Origin: an uncultured Oscillospiraceae bacterium
GTDB taxonomy: Bacteria > Bacillota > Clostridia > Oscillospirales > Acutalibacteraceae
Assembly: GCA_905203795.1 (NCBI GenBank)
Contig: CAJKXG010000044.1
Coordinates: 1 to 8,700 of the forward strand
Length of the DNA stretch: 8,700 nucleotides
Direction of reading: 5' to 3'
Of the stretch, positions 7,501 to 8,700 are shown piece by piece. Each line of letters begins with the position of its first letter. Position 1 is the stretch's first letter. The notes beneath the pieces were generated by a model that was given only the letters and a program-made list of their open reading frames with translations, was not told the DNA's origin and made no database searches. A program made the position numbers and the translations under genes.

Positions 7501-8062
7501 CGGCGCAAAGGTCGGTGAGTGGACGAAGGTGACGGTTGATCTGCCGACGTCGCTGATCGGCAAGCGCGTGGTCAATGTGCTGATTTGCTATGACCATGCG
7601 GCCAAAGGCGAGTTCAATGCATTTGTGGACGATATCGTCATCCAAAGCGCGGGCACGGCGCGGCAGATGCTGCAGAATGCCGTGACTAACGCGAGCGCGA
7701 TGCTGGACGGCAGCGACGAGCAGGCGGTGCTGAAACAGGCGGTGGACGCTGCGCAAACCACGCTGGAGAACAATACCGCCACCGAAAAAGCGCGTCTGAA
7801 CGCGATGAAGACGATCGACCGGGCGATCCGCGCACTGTCTATCAGCGGTCCGGCGGACGATTATACGCTCGGCGATGTGAACGCGGATACTTCGATCGAC
7901 TCGAGCGACGCGCGTATGGTGCTGCAAGCCTCGGTTGGCAAGATCACGCTGGACGACACACAGCAGTCGGCGGCGGATGTCGATCGCAACGGTTCGATCG
8001 ACTCGAGCGATGCGCGTATGATCCTGCAATATTCGGTCGGCAAGATCGCGTCGTTTGACTGA
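4553..8062 (+). CDS. Secreted dockerin-bearing GH71/GH99-like glycoside hydrolase, paralogue B
   Basis: A 1169-aa exported paralogue of the preceding enzyme with the same module order. It has a signal peptide (1-35, cleaved after A-T-A), a beta-sandwich module (about 43-192), a FIVAR-like module (195-262) and a second beta-sandwich (272-412). The glycosidase domain follows (about 425-800), then a third beta-sandwich (878-1035), a FIVAR-like module (1036-1098) and a type I dockerin (1107-1169). The catalytic pair E748/E751 is kept, but the motif reads DEYDEAT instead of DEYDEGT. The family-typical PGFxW turn is replaced by AGSAW (703-707), and YDLSG by YDLN (561-564). These changes line the expected active site, so specificity probably differs from paralogue A. 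The frame is open upstream into gene A. ATG 4553 is chosen because the signal peptide begins there, 12 bases after AAAGGA (4535-4540); ATG 4541 abuts that site. No terminator separates it from the ArsR gene. Confidence 0.92.
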   Translation: MNLSVGRRTMLSLLLTLALAVGMLLPVLPSLPATAVEEETPAYYVLDDCDTQAHFTSSCSLDNTSKMQGLASLKAGGNGEMTMKNVINFKQAAPEDLSAWYLEMWLYIDDVSRVTPSSSYIELSQTTDTLVQWKLSKLEGLKSGWNKVQVKLQNASTKKNLSGFTEINFLAVKLTTTKAVNIRIDDICLSKEEVAGDLTALNQWIATAEELDKTDLSGYDEKNVQNFKDTLALAKEYLTDHSQRDVDVVTENLKKAIQAFGMEGFKEDLESAVAYIDFSQKTYSKLESFSLVNKNGEGSIGECAGKEAATFDQALRLAVNSGYIGSGDRAIRVNYTYYDAEAGAMSLLYNSTDAADKKADSVTFAGSGKWVRRSIRLDDAALAHLLAGKDLALAVDSGVGYVSRVEIKLITDEDLTESEPPAFPPMTDVNNFKGKSIAGYQMWFRASNGQSGWVHWAGGNIPSNGRVSFEQWPDTSDYPSSVLENTAFNNLGDGRPAQLFTSAMDATVDTQVSWMADYGVDGFAIQRFYGTYLGPKAEGRTNLDMAKDAAEKYNRLFYIMYDLNYAYNDGMAAAERLKTDFVNNIEGRGLISSTSYAQMDGKPVVCMWGLDPNSTSYATHDATLEFINWLKERGYFVIGGTSNNEWTTDEVFDDVYQALNMISPWTVGRYSYGSVDNWMNNNVPKHMEYCKKYGIEYQPVVLAGSAWHNHNWGMPNDTPRLAGEFLWRQATKLKSMGAGCVYFAMYDEYDEATAIMKGAQDSYDIPQDEQYFLTLATDGFWLSSDFYLRMAGSVARMMRDEIESTTEIPEVYSEGPIYWRNSFEYRWTPVYKENEGGGGRTPVNRVLASLDVGADSVYEIDSLNVEMITKEYECDRAVEYKADDTSYKAYGTNAIGTGIHYDPDASRTANGVWSLQFNGQATSASKAYVKMQLASCDFTVSAANMQLTYQVRAENALGAYVYLDLIFEDGSMLSDVVSGVKTTGAKVGEWTKVTVDLPTSLIGKRVVNVLICYDHAAKGEFNAFVDDIVIQSAGTARQMLQNAVTNASAMLDGSDEQAVLKQAVDAAQTTLENNTATEKARLNAMKTIDRAIRALSISGPADDYTLGDVNADTSIDSSDARMVLQASVGKITLDDTQQSAADVDRNGSIDSSDARMILQYSVGKIASFD
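7891..7918 (+). repeat. Internal dockerin repeat in DNA, copy 1
   Basis: These 28 bases recur at 7993-8020 with a single difference (C or T at the third base of an Asp codon). They encode the end of each calcium loop and the start of the following helix (S-I-D-S-S-D-A-R-M). Such DNA-level identity, including identical serine codons, points to a recent intragenic duplication or conversion. Confidence 0.85.
7993..8044 (+). repeat. Internal dockerin repeat copy 2, fused to the tract shared with paralogue A
   Basis: The first 28 bases (7993-8020) match copy 1 at 7891-7918 with one mismatch. The next 24 (8021-8044) are identical to 4288-4311 in paralogue A, but differ from the corresponding part of copy 1. 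The second dockerin repeat therefore looks mosaic. Confidence 0.8.
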
Positions 8063-8097
8063 TCGTGTGTGAAACAGAAAGGGTGAAAACAGCCGCC

Positions 8098-8457
8098 GTG
8101 AAAGATGCTGAAATGGAATGCTGCGATTGTCTGTGCGTCCATGAGGATGTGGTGGCGGCGATTCACGACCGCATGCCGAAGGAGCAACAGCTTTACGGCT
8201 TGGCGGAGTTGTTCAAGGTGTTTGGCGATGTGACCCGCATCCGCATATTGTATGTGCTGTTTGAAAGCGAAATGTGCGTGTGCGATATTGCGGAGCTGCT
8301 GCACATGACCCAGAGCGCGATCTCGCATCAGCTTCGGGTGCTGAAGCAGAATCGGCTGGTCAAATTCCGGCGGGAGGGCAAAGCGGTGTTCTATTCGCTG
8401 GCGGACGACCATGTGCGCCGCATCATCGATCAGGGCTTTGAGCATATCACGGAATAA
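8098..8457 (+). CDS. ArsR-family metal-sensing transcriptional repressor (CadC/SmtB-like)
   Basis: A 119-aa winged-helix repressor that should release operator DNA on binding a metal such as Zn, Cd or Pb. The recognition helix is TQSAISHQLRVLK (71-83), followed by the wing RREGKAVFYSL (91-101). Two known metal sites appear intact. The alpha3N site has Cys60 and Cys62 in M-C-V-C-D plus the N-terminal cysteines C8, C9, C11 and C13, as in CadC. The alpha5 site has D103, H105, H116 and E119 with the SmtB spacing (D-x-H, then +11 and +14). The start is uncertain: GTG 8098 follows AAAGGG (8078-8083) with a long 14-base gap, ATG 8113 would remove the first five residues, and GTG 8065 lies two bases past the previous stop without a binding site. 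It lies 35 bases after paralogue B and ends in a strong terminator. No metal efflux gene is visible. Confidence 0.93.
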   Translation: MKDAEMECCDCLCVHEDVVAAIHDRMPKEQQLYGLAELFKVFGDVTRIRILYVLFESEMCVCDIAELLHMTQSAISHQLRVLKQNRLVKFRREGKAVFYSLADDHVRRIIDQGFEHITE

Positions 8458-8463
8458 ACGAAG

Positions 8464-8507
8464 CGCGCCCGTTCATCGGTCAGAAACCGGTGATCGGGCG
8501 CGTTTTT
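8464..8507 (+). terminator. Rho-independent terminator after the ArsR gene
   Basis: CGCGCCCG (8464-8471) pairs exactly with CGGGCGCG (8495-8502). The stem continues after one T-T mismatch with CATCGGT (8474-8480) against ACCGGTG (8486-8492, one G-U pair) and a 5-base loop. Five T's follow directly (8503-8507). It starts 7 bases after the stop codon and closes the rightward transcription unit. Confidence 0.9.
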
Positions 8508-8651
8508 CAGTCCTGCGGATGGATGCGGGCGGTAGGCAGCGATGTGCTGCGAATCCCCCCATCGCCGATTACCGTATCACGAATAAGGCTGCTTTCATTG
8601 AAAAGAAACGGCGGCGATCCATCGGCGTCAATAAATGCGAAAATTTGTATG
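8508..8651. other. Non-coding stretch after the terminator
   Basis: No open frame with a ribosome binding site is visible on either strand. There is a short hairpin-capable pair, GCAGC/GCTGC, near 8537-8551, and an ATCGCCGAT whose complement recurs near 8611-8627. I see no RNA gene or mobile-element end. Confidence 0.5.
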
Positions 8652-8682
8652 TGTTAAAATGATGTGACCCAATAAAAAGGAG
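8652..8682 (+). promoter_or_regulatory. Possible extended -10 promoter and ribosome binding site for a gene beyond the window
   Basis: TGTTAAAAT (8652-8660) resembles an extended -10 box, and AAAAAGGAG (8674-8682) is a good Shine-Dalgarno sequence. No usable start codon lies at normal spacing within the remaining 18 bases; an ATG could only begin at 8699, 16 bases after the site. No convincing -35 box is present. It may lead into a gene to the right of the window. Confidence 0.3.
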
Positions 8683-8700
8683 AAGTAACTTCCAAAGTAT

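Noticed and set aside
7993..8020. TTCGAT-18-TATGAT as a promoter for the ArsR gene
   Set aside because: The -35 match is poor, the spacer is long, and the sequence is fully explained by the dockerin repeat coding for SIDSSDARM. Left as an unproven possibility.
4733..8029. Open frame of about 1100 codons on the - strand opposite the second glycosidase gene
   Set aside because: Same codon-bias mirror effect as for the first gene; no ribosome binding site, domain or promoter supports it.
8411..8662. 83-codon + strand open frame running through the ArsR end and the terminator
   Set aside because: It crosses a strong rho-independent terminator, lacks a ribosome binding site, and overlaps the conserved metal-binding helix of the ArsR gene in another frame.

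Overview
The window looks like chromosomal DNA from a GC-rich, fermentative Gram-positive anaerobe of the Clostridia, most plausibly an Oscillospiraceae/Ruminococcaceae-type gut bacterium. The reasons are the two large secreted enzymes ending in type I dockerins, the strong AAAGGA-type ribosome binding sites, consensus sigma-A promoters, and a CadC/SmtB-type ArsR repressor. This placement is an inference; no marker gene is present.

Layout. Bases 1-622 hold a leftward operon. It has a good promoter (594-622), a small membrane protein of the COG2426 'small multi-drug export' family (52-552), and the first 12 codons of a dinucleotide-binding (probably FAD) oxidoreductase running off the left edge (1-38). 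Bases 623-903 are a divergent intergenic region with a small dyad, a strong rightward promoter (795-823) and a leader that could fold into a pseudoknot. Bases 904-4425 and 4553-8062 are two tandem paralogues of 1173 and 1169 aa. They are separated by a long hairpin that overlaps a candidate promoter. Bases 8098-8457 encode an ArsR-family metal sensor, closed by a clear rho-independent terminator (8464-8507). The last 190 bases carry no recognisable gene.

The core of the window is the paralogue pair. Each protein reads: signal peptide, N-terminal beta-sandwich module, FIVAR-like helical module, second beta-sandwich module, GH71/GH99-like glycosidase domain with an E-x-x-E pair, C-terminal beta-sandwich module, second FIVAR-like module, type I dockerin. 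They should be exported and held in a cohesin-bearing complex or at the cell surface, where they would cut a polysaccharide or host glycan. By eye the N-terminal module is better conserved between the two than the catalytic domain. This suggests a common target with diverged cleavage specificity. Neither cohesin nor scaffoldin is in the window, so the partner is unknown. The ArsR gene follows the second enzyme with no visible terminator between them. It may be read from the same transcript, but no functional link is evident.
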